A stretch of DNA of 64,000 bases from Oopsacas minuta. Its lineage: Eukaryota > Porifera > Hexactinellida > Lyssacinosida > Leucopsacidae. The stretch lies in contig JAKMXF010000099.1 in NCBI GenBank assembly GCA_024704765.1, positions 124,001-188,000 of the forward strand, written 5' to 3'. The notes beneath the pieces are model-generated. The model searched no databases. It had not been told where the DNA came from and was given only the letters and a program-made list of their open reading frames with translations. Positions within the stretch are counted from its first letter, which is position 1, and each line of letters begins with the position of its first letter. The translations under genes and the position numbers were made by a program. Positions 31,756-43,945 of this stretch are shown here, in pieces.

Positions 31756-34235
31756 TTAATTCAGAAATACATTAAACGATTGAGTAAATATGTTATATTC
31801 GTAATGTTTCTGGGTTATTGAATACCTGAACCATGTCTTCAGTCTTCTTAATCCAGGAAAACTCTTTTCACATTTGCAAGAAGATACCAGACATATGAGT
31901 AATAATTTTATTAGAGTTTGTACTTGTGGGAAGAGATTTCGTACTTCCAAATGCATTTTTCAATAACCAATTTTAGCTTCTTCAATACTTTCTGGATTGA
32001 CATTTTCTCTGAATAATGCAAGTTGAGTTGATAATGTATGCTTTTCTAATTCTGGATATTGCCCAATTAATTCTATATTTACTTTTCCACTGAGTAACAT
32101 GGTTTCCAATTTTTCATCTTGATTTAAACTGGTTTTACTTGCGTCATACCTTTCAGATAGAATACGTTGCGTTGTCATTATTAGCTGAGTATATTTCCTG
32201 AAGAATATCTTTAGGTGGATATCTTCTTCTGGGAATTTTAAGTTCATCGAGACAATATTCTTCTGTTTGATCTTGAACTTGGCTAAAATATTGTCAAATG
32301 ACTCTTGTGTTAATCATAACTCCAATTGTACATGTACCATGCTAACTGCTGAAAGCATGCCTAGAATTGATTTTGAATATACAATTGATTTTAATTGTTT
32401 GCAATAACTTAACAAAATACAAAAGAGATCTTTACATGATACATTCATAGATTTTCCCTGTAATGATTTGTTTAGCTGTTCCAATAAGTAAATAGGTTTT
32501 AAGGTCATTAATAGGCCCGATAGAGTCTCTGCCTTCTGAAATCTATCTAGTAGTCCATTAGCTTTGGTGGCTGTAGTTATACTTTCACTGAGTGACATTT
32601 CTTTTGAGCTCTTGATTACTGCTAAATAGTTATCAACTACTGATTTGATCGTTGAATACCTAGTGAGCCAACGAGTTGGACATAATGGTAGGATATTCGG
32701 AGTTGATACAATACTTTCGGAATTATGTTCCTTTGCTACTTCATTAAGTATAGCCTAAATTATGAAGATTAATAGATGATTATAATTATTTAACTAATTT
32801 AACAATATAATAAAAATGATTACCTTATATTTTCTAGAGTTTGCATAAAGAATCCTCAATTCATACACCCATTGAATAGAATTACGCGCTAATTGAAAAG
32901 AGATTAGTGATTGTTGCATGACTAAGTTAGCTTTATGCGAACCACAATGGAAAAAAGTGCAAGCTATTGAATTTCCTTGACTCTAGCTTGACATCCATTA
33001 TAATTTCCGCTAATGTTAGCAGCTCCATCGTATGTCTGAGCGCGTAATTGATTAATGATCGTATTCAATCGAATAATAACGTGGTATAACATTTTTGCAA
33101 TATTCTCTCCAGTTGTTACACTAATTTCGTTTAAGCTATAAAATGCTCATGAACTTCTAATTCAGAGTCTACATGGCGAATACATATAGATTCTTGTTCT
33201 TCGCCTGTGATCTCTTGTGTACCGTCTACCATGATACCTTAATACTCCATTAGTACGTATTTTATCAGCAATTTGATTCACAATACAATGACTAAAAAGA
33301 TTCATCATCTCCTCTTGTCCTTGAGGAGAACTGAAATTGGTACAGTAGAACTCGGATAAGACGTACTCGGCTTAAGACGTACACTCGGTTAAGACGTACT
33401 ATTTCTTATATCCCAAAATATCAGTCATCATTATTTGTAATGCAAACATATTCGGATAAGACGTACACTCGGTTAAGACGTACTAATTTCTGTTTCCCGA
33501 GGGGGTACGTCTTATCCGAGTTCTACTGTACTTTAGATAAATATTGAAATAAGTTGGCATCGTCTTCTCCTCTAAGTTTCAATAATTGCCAAAAATTACC
33601 ACTTTCTTCAGTATGTCCACGAATGGCAATTCCCTGACGAGGTAAATATCTTACAGAAGTGAAAATTTCAAGTAAAGATTTTGTAGAGATTTGTTGATGC
33701 TGAATAATTTGAGAATCCAAAAAGTATAGCCACTGAAGGTTTATCCATAGTACTCATCTTGATGTAGCAAGCTTGTGTAATTGAGAGTTTTGATGTTCAA
33801 CAAATCGTTGTGTTGCCTTTTTCCAATTTTTACAGGCTTCAGGAACAATGATAATTCAATAGCTGGTACATTTTCTAATAATTTAAGTCTAGCAACTTTT
33901 GAACATGTGAAACATACGACTCGCTTTAAACTCGGTATATAGTGAATCCATGGATACTTTTCAAACCAAGCCTTCTGAAAATAAACGTTCTGAGTCTTTG
34001 TTCTTTTCGGTGGTAAGCTAGAGATATCCTAGCGTTGGTTAGGCTGAGGAAAATCTATCTCTTCATTTGAAGTGGTAACTAGAGATGTTATTTCAGTAGA
34101 AATAGTGTTCGCATATAAAACAATATCAGATGGATCTGTGGATTCTTCTGCGATATCTAGCTCTGAAGTTTAGTTACATGGTTGACCGGAACCAATAAAA
34201 GCTATAATTTTGGCTCGTTTTGGATTATTAGACAT
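31756..34235 (-). pseudogene. hAT transposase (ZMYM1/DUF4371 type) relic, interrupted by a MITE
   Basis: The minus-strand start MSNNPKRAKIIAFIGSGQP (ATG at 34235) is followed by a zinc-finger-like region (WFEKYPWIHYIPSLKRVVCFTC). Then RQGIAIRGHTEESGNFWQLL, typical of this hAT subgroup, lies close to a nested 186-bp MITE (33343-33528). Downstream fragments include AVVKS-like and C.DLFC segments, ILSERYDAS, and the C-terminal dimerisation block KCEKSFPGLRRLKTWFR near 31.85 kb. Many frameshifts and stops; dead. Divergent from the hAT copies at 22 and 27 kb. Confidence 0.75.
33343..33528. mobile_element. 186-bp pogo-like MITE
   Basis: TIR CAGTAGAACTCGGATAAGAC at both ends with TA duplications (33341-33342, 33529-33530). 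The interior consists largely of variants of TCGG(A/T)TAAGACGTAC in both orientations. Inserted in the hAT relic, hence younger than it. Confidence 0.88.
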
Positions 34236-34797
34236 AATAACTGATCTAAGAAAGAATTAGAAAAAAAGAAATGGTTGTTAGTATGTAACTTAAATTACTT
34301 TATTGAGAACTAGTTATGTGATGTAAGTTGACAGTATTCAGAACTATTTATATACTTTGTCATCGTTTTCGATTTAACATGTATAGTTAATTACGCTGAG
34401 ACACAAATTGAAATGTATTCTAAAAGAAAATGACCAATACTAAATTACAGAAAAACTAGTGACAATTATTCGAAGAGACTAAGTGCGAATTATTAATAAG
34501 CACGATAGAGATTATTTACAAGTATATATTTATCCGGATTATAGCATATATTTCAAGGATTAGGAATAGGAAATGACATCTCAGATTTATATCTTTGAAA
34601 ACATACTCAAGAACAGTGTAATTTGAAAATAACAAGAGGATAATCTGCAGAAACTCAAAAGATTTGAGAACAAAAATAATGTAGACGTATCTCAAAAGTT
34701 AAAATGTAGGAGGGGATGATAAGTAGAGCATCCCCCAAGCTTATAAGTGGGGGGATATATCCCCCATCCCACCGGGATCTACGCCCCTGACCTCAAC

Positions 34798-35448
34798 ATA
34801 CAGATGGCACCAGCGTTTATAGTCGGCATTTATCTCATAGTGAGCGCAGTATGGGAGGACAATTACTGAACGATTAAGATAGTAATATATTATATAAACA
34901 ATTCGATACTTCTGAAAAAACTTTTGGATTTTGTTATGGAAATTTAACTTACCGAAAATCGGCTGATTGTTTAAGGAAAGTGAAATCTGAAATGAAAATC
35001 AGAGAATAGGTTTTCTAAGACATATAAGGAAGATGTGACGGCCACCCAGGAATATTTTCGTTATCTGTTCCCTGATTATCCTATTCCGGGTTATGTTTAG
35101 TATTTTGTACAAAATCCGTTTTTAATACATATGTACACTGCTAAACAAATCCAACTCCTAAAATTCTTAAAGAACAAGGCTGTTGTTTTAAATTGTGATG
35201 CTACTGGTTCCCTAATTAGCAAACCACCTTCTTGTTCACACAAAATATTTATTTCATACACCTTGACAATGCAACATCCCGCGTATTCTACTAGTCCGGT
35301 ACCACTTGCAGAGATGATTAGCAGTGACCATAGCACGCTGAAATCTCAATTTTCTCAAACAAATAGTGTTTAAGTACAAAATTAGTATTAGTAGAGATTT
35401 ACAAAATAATAAGATGGAAATGGACTATAGTTGGGCGATTATACATAG
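34798..35448. other. no gene recognised
   Basis: Between the hAT end and the mariner. Open frames on both strands at 35097-35373 overlap each other and show no domain. Confidence 0.4.
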
Positions 35449-35450
35449 TA

Positions 35451-36761
35451 CGAAGGGCACTCGAAAAGTTTTGACGTTGAAACATATCAGATAGTAATAA
35501 TAAAATTGACTATTACATTTTTAAAATACTCTCCCTGACAATCTATACATTTTTTCATTCTGGTAAACCAATTATCAAAACATTTTTTCCGCTTTTCTTT
35601 GGGTATGTCTCCGATCGCTTGGAAAAGTGCCCCTCTCAACTCCTCATTAGTCGAAAATCTCCTCCCACGTATTGATCTTTGAGTCTAGGGAACAACCAGA
35701 AGTCGCAAGAGGCTAAATCAGGCTTGTAGGGTGGGTGAGGTAATGTTTTGAGTCCAGAATGTTCCAAAAACTCACGAATTCTGATTGCCGTATGCGATGA
35801 TGCATCATCATGATGAAGAAGAATTCCTCTAATGCCTGTCTTCTCCCGCTGTGACTCAATTACTGTGATGACTTTGGGTAGGCACACTGTAGTGTACCAG
35901 TCGGCAGTAACAGTCTTTCTATCCTCGAGAGCAACAGCTTCGACAAACCCACTAGATCTGAAAAAAATCGCCCACATTTGTTTCCCAACAGATCTAGTCC
36001 TCCGCACTTTGGTTGGAGGTGGGGCATCTTCTTCAACCCACTCCTTTGACATTCGCTTTGTTTCTGGATCATAATGGTATATCCATGTCTCATCACCTGT
36101 AAGGATCTCAGAAACAGCTCTTGAACTTCCATTAGCAAACCTTTTGAGCATAATCTTTCAAAAGTCTATGCGGGATATTTTTGCTATAAGCTCAAAGAAT
36201 GGGGAATCCATTGGGTACACAACTTCCTGACACAAAGTTCTTTGTGCAAAATGATATTAATTGTCCCCGATGACAACTCGGTTTCATACTCTAACTGAGC
36301 GTACGTAATATGAGGATCTTTAGTGATTAGATCTAGCATTTCGTTAACATTTTCTTCATTATGTGAAATATTCGGTCTTCCTGAACGAGGGGCATCTCCA
36401 AGAACAAAGTTTCCGTGAATAAATTCCCTGTACCATCATTCAACTGTACTTAGAGAAGGAACTAGATCCGGGAAATGTTCCTGTAAAGATTCATAGATTT
36501 CTACTAGCTATTCTTGTCTTCTGTAGTTTGAATAAGATCAAAATTGTTGCTCGAAAATCACGTTTTGTGAGATCAGATTTAGATTGAGATATTTTAGAAG
36601 CCATGTATACTAAAATGATCTAATTTATGAAAGTAGAAGAGATAAATGAATGAAATTTTCAAAGTAGAGTAATAAAATATGTCTGAAAAGATGGATGCGG
36701 AAAAATATCCGACAGATTAATGGTTTCATATCAAACGGCAAAACTTTTCGAGTGCCCCTCG
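35451..36761 (-). mobile_element. mariner element
   Basis: TIRs: left CGAAGGGCACTCGAAAAGTT, right inward CGAGGGGCACTCGAAAAGTT, flanked by TA (35449-35450, 36762-36763). Length is 1311 bp, the standard mariner size. The transposase relic is on the minus strand. Confidence 0.92.
35636..36603 (-). pseudogene. mariner DD34D transposase, frameshifted
   Basis: The probable start MASKISQSKSDLTKRDFRA is at 36603. The N-terminal DNA-binding half is scrambled by stops and frameshifts down to about 36150. The C-terminal half is open (36151-35636) with TGDETWIYHYDPETKRMS (first Asp), GILLHHDDASSHTAIR (second Asp, normally LLHDNA) and KPDLASCDFWLFPRL (third Asp). The typical mariner signature motifs are therefore kept. 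The frame breaks at its end before the usual C-terminus. Inactive copy. Confidence 0.88.
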
Positions 36762-36763
36762 TA

Positions 36764-37822
36764 CTCCTCTAAAGAAAGTTAATCACACAATAGTTTAGCC
36801 AAACCCATCCAATGTACAAACTTTAACATTTCGTATCATTTTGTGCCTTCCTTGAATCAGGTCGATAACTATGACTGTTAAATAGGATTTGATTAGGCCA
36901 AATTTTTCGAAAAATTTAGTCTATATCAATCTAAATTTTGTATATGTACCTAGCTTTAGAATTTCCAAACTCAAGAAAATTTCATCTTGATTGAGTTACT
37001 AATTTTCATTCGGTTAGCAACTTTGTCCCGGGTAACCGTAAATACTTAGTATTAGCTGGAATTGAGATGATTCCCTTCCTAGAGATTACTCCCAATTAAG
37101 AGGATTATCCGATTTATCGTTGTCCCAATTCAGCAGAGCTAACTGTATTTTAAGTCATTTAAGAGTATATCAAATGATTTTCATTCTGTATTCCATAATG
37201 CTGCTGATATTCTAGTAATGTGCCACGCCTGCCACTTGTGATACAAATATGAAAATGTATATATATCAACGAAGTTGTCTCTAAACAATTTGAAATTTCC
37301 ACATCTGAATTGTTCCATCTAATTTGAAGTATATGCTATCTACTATTGACTATTTATTAGCTCATTATCTATTTAATATTCAAAGTGTGCCTTGAAATAC
37401 CAATTTCAGATTATTCATCTACTTCGTCAGGACAATATTAACAAACATAGTCAAAGAATTATTCTGGCATATTTTCATATGCATATTCAAATATCCTACA
37501 TATTTCTAAGGTTGACGATAGTATATTTTGTGGTGTGGAAGTACTTTTGTTCTGTTGGTGCACCGGCTCTCCAAAGTGTAATTCAGCTTACCCCTTCACC
37601 ATGTATTAGATCTCCGCTTACCACCATTATCAAGAATATGTACAATCACAAAACAATGAACTATTTTATATGAAAAACTCTCGTAAACTTCACTATTATA
37701 AATGATTGTCAAATTGTTTAAGTTCCAACATATATTTAATAGTTGTATTAATACACTATGCCGCTTAAACTAATGCAGTACAATTACCAACTGAGTGCTT
37801 GGGCGTAGTCCCAGGGTAGGGC
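36764..37822. other. no gene recognised
   Basis: No recognisable motif. The open frame at 37392-37673 shows no similarity I can name. Confidence 0.4.
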
Positions 37823-38389
37823 CAGGGGCCTCATTCACTAAAGTTCTAAACTGAAAATCTTAGAATTATTCTTAGATTTTGCTGTAATTCTTAGAAATCA
37901 TCAATACTTAAGATAAAATCTTAGAATAAGTTTAATTGGTATTCACTAGAGTTCTAAACTGAAATTCTTAGAAATTTCTTAGAACTTTTGATATTCTTAG
38001 AAAATACCCAAATTCTAGGAAATATTCTTAGAATTTATCCGAATTCTAAGCGAAATTTTAAGTGAGGTAGGGGGTTGACTTAATTTGATTCTAAAAATTT
38101 TTGAAATCAAATATTATTATTATCCATTTGACAACAGAGGAAATTAGTAAACTAGATTTACTAGTAATAGTGTCAATTTTGAATTAACACTCACAAAGTT
38201 GTATGACATCTTCGGTTAGTATTGTGTTGATCTATAAATATTCACCACCGCTGCTGAGTAGAGTTAATTCTTAATGGATACTGTTTTGACATAACATTGC
38301 TATTGACTAGTAGTATAAATAGTAATATGAAAAACCTGTTAAAATTCAACTGACCTTTCTGAAGCAGCTTATAACATGACAAGTGACCA

Positions 38390-39155
38390 AACGAAAACTC
38401 GCGCGAAAGATTCTCTGATGATGAAGTTATGAGCATTGTAGGCATAATAGAAGAAAATAAATCAAACATTTTCGGAGCCCTAAGTTCTACCCACACAGTT
38501 GATGAGAAGAACAAAATCTGGGAAGAAATAGCTGGTAAAATTTCGGACAGGTATGGGGGTACAATGACAAGGGATGAGATTTGCAAGAAGTGGTACAATA
38601 CATTAAAAAATATAAGCCTCGAATAGCAGATAAATCGCTTCTGCTATAAGGACAGGAGGAGGGCCAACTGAAGAATGCTTAGATGAACTAGAGGCAAATA
38701 TTTTCTCCATAAAGGGAAAGGAGGCATTTGAAGGGATTGGATCAGGCATTGAGCTCTCACTAGAACGACCCTTACCAGTGATAATATAAGATGAGTCGAT
38801 GATTATAAGCCCAACACACTCTCAGGAATTCAAGATCTCTAAAGAAACATCAACTCAAATAAAAAGGAAACTTTCAGACACAGAGACAAGTGGATATGAA
38901 TCCATTAAACAGACACTACTAAACAGTGAGGGAGAGAAACTGAAGTTGCTAAAATTAATTCATTCCAAATTAGATCGGGTTGGGAGCATTTTTGAACGAG
39001 TCGCTGAGGATCAGTCCAAAATACTATCGTGGATGGTTCACAGCCACACACCACAATATCCATGTTGCCTCCACCCTTTCCATCTACTAATTTTCATTAA
39101 TCTCAGCCATTGTATCCTTGTCAGGACGAATATCACAAACAGAGAACTTTCATGA
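38390..39155 (+). pseudogene. Harbinger Myb/SANT-like protein relic
   Basis: The open frame 38429-38626 encodes DEKNKIWEEIAGKISDRYGG followed by TMTRDEICKKWYNTLKN, a trihelix/MADF-like Myb DNA-binding domain (W..I...I........R....C..KW.N). A second open segment 38799-39155 is a charged C-terminal region with KIS..T.T.IKRKLSDTETSG and LKLIHSKLDRVGSIFERVAEDQSKI, likely a coiled coil. A stop and frameshift at 38626-38800 separate the pieces. In Harbinger elements this protein helps carry the transposase to DNA ends. The nested insertion starts just after the gene. Confidence 0.65.
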
Positions 39156-39212
39156 ATTCATCACATGCTAGTTCATAAACTTCATTATCACTACCAATTC
39201 ATTCATCAATTA

Positions 39213-41933
39213 CACTGCTCAACAATTTTTTTTCATTTTTTGTTGCATGAGATTTTTCAATTGATTCTATATAATTTTGGGATGCTGATTTCAAATCTGC
39301 AATCAGTTTCTTTCTGCATGCTCTAGTTTTCATGCAATCGACAATTTAAATTTTTTCGTTTGTGGTACTTATTTAGTACATAAATCTGATCTCCACCAAA
39401 TACTTTTTATCTATCAAGCCATTTTTCTTAGATTGTAGCTGTTACTATGATTTAGTAATGGCTTCAATCTATTGAAAACAAAAGCACCACTCTATTGTTC
39501 TCTGAAAACATGACACTATTAGCGAAGTGTCAAAATTTAAATAAATCAAAAATCATCATGTTGATTTTTTGAAATGATTTAATTCAAACAACCCTAAGTG
39601 ATTGTAGTGAAGTATCGTGGATAGATGCAGCAGAATAGGCATTTAAGCTGTATTTTTCCGCTCGTCTGCTGGTAGCCTTAATTAGAACCAAGGTTTTGTT
39701 ATTCAGTTTGTTTGTGTTAAGTTACATAGATATCAACAGACTTTCTTTCGATTCTTAACTCTTCAGATTTGATCATGGCTTCTTCTAGTAGACATAAATG
39801 CAAAAATAACCCTGATTCATTTTGTTACATCTGTGGTGTGTATACGCTTTCGCGTCAAAGACGAAATATAACATCGTTTGTGAAGCGTGCCTACATAGCA
39901 TACTTTGGTATCCCTCTTGGTGATCAAGATAAGAAATGGTCTCCTCATATTGTGTGCCATAACTGCGAAGAAATGCTCCGAGACTGGACAAAAGGAAAGC
40001 GGAAGGGTCTGCCTTTTGCCATTCCAATGGTGTGGCGTGAACCCCAAGACCACACGACTGACTGCTACTTTTGCATGGTCAATACAAAAGGTGTTGGCAA
40101 GAAGAGCCGACAAACGCTTTCTTATCCTAGTATACCATCAGCTATGCGACCTGTCCCGCACTCTGATAGACTTCCTCCTCCGGTTTTTAGTGGTTTTGCT
40201 TTTCCTAATGATGAAGAAACTAAATTGGAAAGGGAAGAGATCGTAGAGATGGAATATCAAAAAACAGACACAGAATCAGAATCTGAAGATTCTTCTTGTG
40301 AAACCAGAGTAACTGTCCAGCAGTTTAATCAATCAGAACTGAATGACTTAGTACGTGATTTAGATCTGCCCAAGCAAGCAGCTGAGCTCTTAGCCTCCAG
40401 GCTCAAAGAAAAACAGGTGCTGGATCAATCTGTAAAGGTTTCCTTTTTTCGAAAAAGAGAAGAACTCCTTCTGCCTTATTTTTCAGTAGAAAATAAGCTG
40501 GTATATTGCAACGATATTCCTGGTCTTCTCGGACAACTGGGTATCTCCTCATATGATCCAGGAGAATGGCGATTGTTTTTGGACAGTTCCAAGCGCAGCC
40601 TCAAGTGTGTTCTTTTACACAATGGAAATGTTTATGGAGCTGTTCCAGTTGGTCACTCCACTGTCTTGAAGGAACAGCATGATGACATTAGAATTGTTAT
40701 GGATTTACTCGGATATCATGATCACAACTGGATCATTTGTGTTGACCTCAAAATGGTTAGTTTTCTGCTAGATCAGCAAAAAGGATACACTAAATTTCCA
40801 TGTTATCTGTGCATGTGGGACAGCAGAGCACGTGAAAAACATTGGATACAGAAGGAGTGGCCCTTACGTGAAACATTTCAAGCTGGCATGCCTAACGTAA
40901 CACACGACCCGATCGTAAGCAGAGACAAAATTGTTTTTCCACCCCTGCACATCAAGCTAGGTCTGATGAAACAGTTCGTTAAAGCCCTAAATCCTGACAA
41001 TGAATCCTTTCATCATCTTGTGTATACTTTCCCTGCTTTGTCATATGATAAAATCAAAGCAGGAGTGTTTGATGGACCACAGATACGTACACTTATTCGC
41101 GACAAAAACTTCATTCAGAAAATGAATGTCAGGGAGAAAGCTGCATGGCTATCTTTTGTGGATGTTATACAGAACTTTCTTGGTAACAGAAAAGCTCCAA
41201 ACTATGAAATGCTTGTATCCAAGATGCTCTCAGGGTTTCGTGATTTGGGATGCAACATGAGCATAATAGTACATTTTCTGTACAGCCACCTGGACAAATT
41301 CCCTGAAAACCCTGGGGCTGTCAGTGACGAACAGGGAGAGCGTTTCCACCAGGATCTTATGACAGTGGAAGAACGTTACCAAGGTCGATGGGATCGACAT
41401 ATGATGGCAGACTATTGTTGAGGCATTAAACGTGACTGTCCTCACAAAGCGTACAAACGCAGAAGTTATAAGAGGAAATTTTGTCCAGATTTGTAGAATA
41501 TTTGAATCTTTTGCATCTTGTCATTGATCGCTTTAAGTTACTATTGTAGATTGCCATCGTTCTTTTCTACGTTATTTTGCAAAAAAAAAATCAATTTTTA
41601 CATGCATATTACCAGCAAAACTGTTGTTTTTTACATTTTTTAAAACATTTGTTGCCCATCTGTCTACAAATACAATTTCTATTGGCAACATAAAAGTTTT
41701 TTGGCACCTATTTTTGTTTTGAGGCTAGTTATTCAACTGTAAGCAGAACATCATTTGACAAATCATGCCACTTTTTCAAAAAATATGAATTTTGTGCAAA
41801 AAAATTAAAAATTTCGATTTGCAAAAAATCTAGAGCTTGCGGAAAAAACTAAGGTCGGATTCGGATTCAGCGCCCCAATATTAGGTAAAAACAAGTGTTG
41901 GTAGAAATGCAACAAAATTTTTGTTGAGCAGTG
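39213..41933 (+). mobile_element. CACTA-like element with CACTG ends, nested in Harbinger
   Basis: The ends are CACTGCTCAACAA (39213) and its reverse complement ending at 41933; the match continues loosely inward to TTGTTGCAT. The flanking 3-bp duplication is TTA (39210-39212, 41934-41936). A 3-bp duplication with CACT(A/G) ends is the signature of the CMC (CACTA/Mirage/Chapaev) group, EnSpm branch. It contains one long plus-strand gene. Inserted inside the Harbinger, so younger than it. Confidence 0.75.
39769..41496 (+). pseudogene. putative CMC-type transposase, near-intact, premature TGA
   Basis: 550 open codons from ATG, then TGA at 41419-41421; the same frame continues GIKRDCPHKAYKRRS for 24 codons to TAG at 41494. 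The family I recall reads ADYCW-(I/L)KR here, so TGA probably replaced a Trp TGG. Features: paired Cys (C19/C22, C63/C66, C99/C102) suggesting N-terminal zinc fingers, and an acidic linker at 145-180. The core has candidate catalytic D272 (LFLDSS), D326 (ICVDLKM), C345-x2-C348 (CYLC) and E521/E524 in SDEQGERFHQD. The D, D, C-x2-C, E order parallels Transib/RAG1 and CMC transposases. The same kind of protein is common but uncharacterised in many invertebrates; its assignment to CMC rests on the element's ends and this layout. The start may instead be the third codon (MASSSRHK). Confidence 0.7.
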
Positions 41934-42179
41934 TTATTAATTACTATCTTGAGTTAGGTCATCTTGGAATACGATTAAAACCCAATTACACAAATTTAAC
42001 TAATATATCACAATACATCTTAACTGAACTAATTAATAACTATCTATTTAACCCATGATCAATGCAGAAGTTATGTAAAACCATGGCAAAAATAAATAGT
42101 TTGCAAACCACTTCAGCACTATAATATAAGCTTCCACCGGTTTTATCCATTGACCTCTACCGACTCTTCCATATGCCAA

Positions 42180-42815
42180 ATGTGCAGTCCATTGTTTTTC
42201 TGGTTTTTAAAAGGCTTGATTGTATCTTCTTTCGCTAGAAGTAACTGGTGAAAGAATTGGGGTCATTAAGTTAGAGTTCAGCGGATGTCCATTGTCACCC
42301 AAAAACCATCCATCAACGGTCTGAATTTTCAGATGCAGAAATTCGTTGTTTGATTGCCGATTGTTTCCACATAAAGGTATCGTGAGTACTCCCAGGCCAC
42401 TTCACAACTGCATCAATAAAGCGATATTCATCATCGCATATAGCTTGCACATTAATAGAGTGATAACCTTTTCGGTTGACGTAAAGAGGTCAGTTAATAG
42501 AGGGTGCAACAATGGGAACATGGGATCCATCGATGCATCCCAAAACTTTGGGAAATCCAAACTTCTTTTGGAAACCTCGCTGCATTTTCTTTGAACAGCT
42601 TCATTTGGGAAGCAAATGAAATCACTGGCACAAGAGCAGAGGGCGTTTGATACATTACCGATGCATCTTGAGAGCGAAGGCTGCGAAATACCATGGCATG
42701 AAGCAACTACTGTTTGTAAACTGCCAGTAGCTAAAAACTGCAAAGTGGCAGCCAATTGAGTAGATGTAGAGATAGCATGTGAACGATAGGTGGTTCGGGA
42801 CATATATGTATCCAA
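42180..42815 (-). pseudogene. PIF/Harbinger transposase (HARBI1-like) relic
   Basis: On the minus strand the N-terminal part (42815 downward) has LQFLATGSLQTVVASCHGISQPSLSRCI, the helix-turn-helix segment of HARBI1-like transposases. After a frameshift, around 42560-42180, the frame encodes FGFPKVLGCIDGSHVPI (first catalytic Asp), YHSINVQAICDDEYRFID (second block), KWPGSTHDTFMW and WFLGDNGHP. These are the ordered blocks of the family. A stop in the PSIN-PLYVN segment and the frameshift make it non-functional. The third catalytic acid region is not readable. Confidence 0.82.
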
Positions 42816-43388
42816 CTTTCGATTAATTCAATGAATATCCCTCCATTAACTCAGTAACTAGAAATGAAGTCGAGATTGGTATACGCGTCAAGAGGATTCA
42901 AACGATCTCGAAACCCCCTGACGACGTATGCTTTGATTTGATTCGCTCTCGAGGAGGAAAAATATTGCGGGCATTGGTGAAATATAATGCCAGCAAAATA
43001 AATTCATTATTTTGAATCGGAAAGTTTTCATTAAATACTAGCTGCTGAGAAATTTCTATTTACCACAAACTATTTGGTAATGAATTGATTCGTTGCTACT
43101 AAAGGTATAATTTACAGTGTTAACCACTCGCTAATCGGTGATGATGAATGGAATATTTCTCAAATAGTGTTCTTAGAATTTTCTTAGATTTACAACAATT
43201 CTGAATATACTTCTTAGTATCGTTAAAGAATTTGAAGTTATAGAATTCTTTGTGAATTCTAAGAAATTCACCGCAATTCTAAGAAATATTCTTATAATAA
43301 CACTTAGAATTAACTTAAGAAAAATTCTAAGAAGTTTAGTGAATAAGGCCCCTGGTCCTCAAACAGCTTCATATACTCATACCAATAT

Positions 43389-43412
43389 GCAGCAGAACTC
43401 GGATAAGACGTA
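43389..43412. repeat. fragment of the 33343-type MITE end
   Basis: CAGAACTCGGATAAGACGTACT matches the terminus of the MITE at 33343-33528. No opposite end present. Confidence 0.55.
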
Positions 43413-43945
43413 CTGTTCTCAAAAACTAATCATAAATCTATATTGTTAAAATTGTTATTTTTTTGTTTGTTTGTCTGTTGTTAAGTGTAGGATTTTGGAA
43501 TATTGTATAGAATTGCAATTTCTCAACTCAGATATGTCGGAGAACTATAATTTTATCCTGTTTATCCAGAAAGTAAACATAATTCGATAAAACTTGTCTA
43601 TTCATATTGAGTATGTTGAATCCAAATTCGCACTTTCAAGTTTCTCATATGTAAATATTTTGTGGCTTTATGCATTTAAATTGTATCATTTTTATACGTA
43701 TAGACTTGAAGTTGCTAATGATATCATATTCACTCAAGATATTTATTATATATAATCTCTTTATGGTAATAGAGCTAAGTATATGCTACATGAAATTTAT
43801 TACCCTGTGTATATTCTACATATAATGATTGTCATCAATAGTTAAAACTTAAGGGTATCGATTTGAATAGTATTTTATATATTTCGGCAAGGTTTTGCTG
43901 TTGAAGTTTTAAGCATGATAAATTCTTCATCGTATCTAATATATA

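Larger units (their letters stand above)
31756..34789 (-). mobile_element. hAT element relic, left end not found
   Basis: The right end read inward starts CAGGGGCGTAGATCCCGG (ending at 34789), a hAT-type TIR. It is followed by a strongly paired stem of GGGGGATAT/ATATCCCCC. A minus-strand hAT transposase relic fills the interior. The opposite TIR is not recognisable near 31.3-31.75 kb, so the left boundary given is the end of the coding relic. Confidence 0.65.
37826..43351. mobile_element. PIF/Harbinger element with nested CACTA-like element
   Basis: The left end GGGCCTCATTCACTAAAGTT and the right end (inward) GGGCCTTATTCACTAAACTT match the typical Harbinger terminus. Adjacent trinucleotides are CAG and CTG, fitting a CWG-type 3-bp target with one mismatch. 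It carries both Harbinger genes, a Myb/SANT-like protein (plus) and a transposase (minus). The motif TTCTTAGAA and relatives recur many times inside both ends (37860-38045 and 43150-43335). A second element occupies 39213-41933 between the two genes. Confidence 0.85.
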
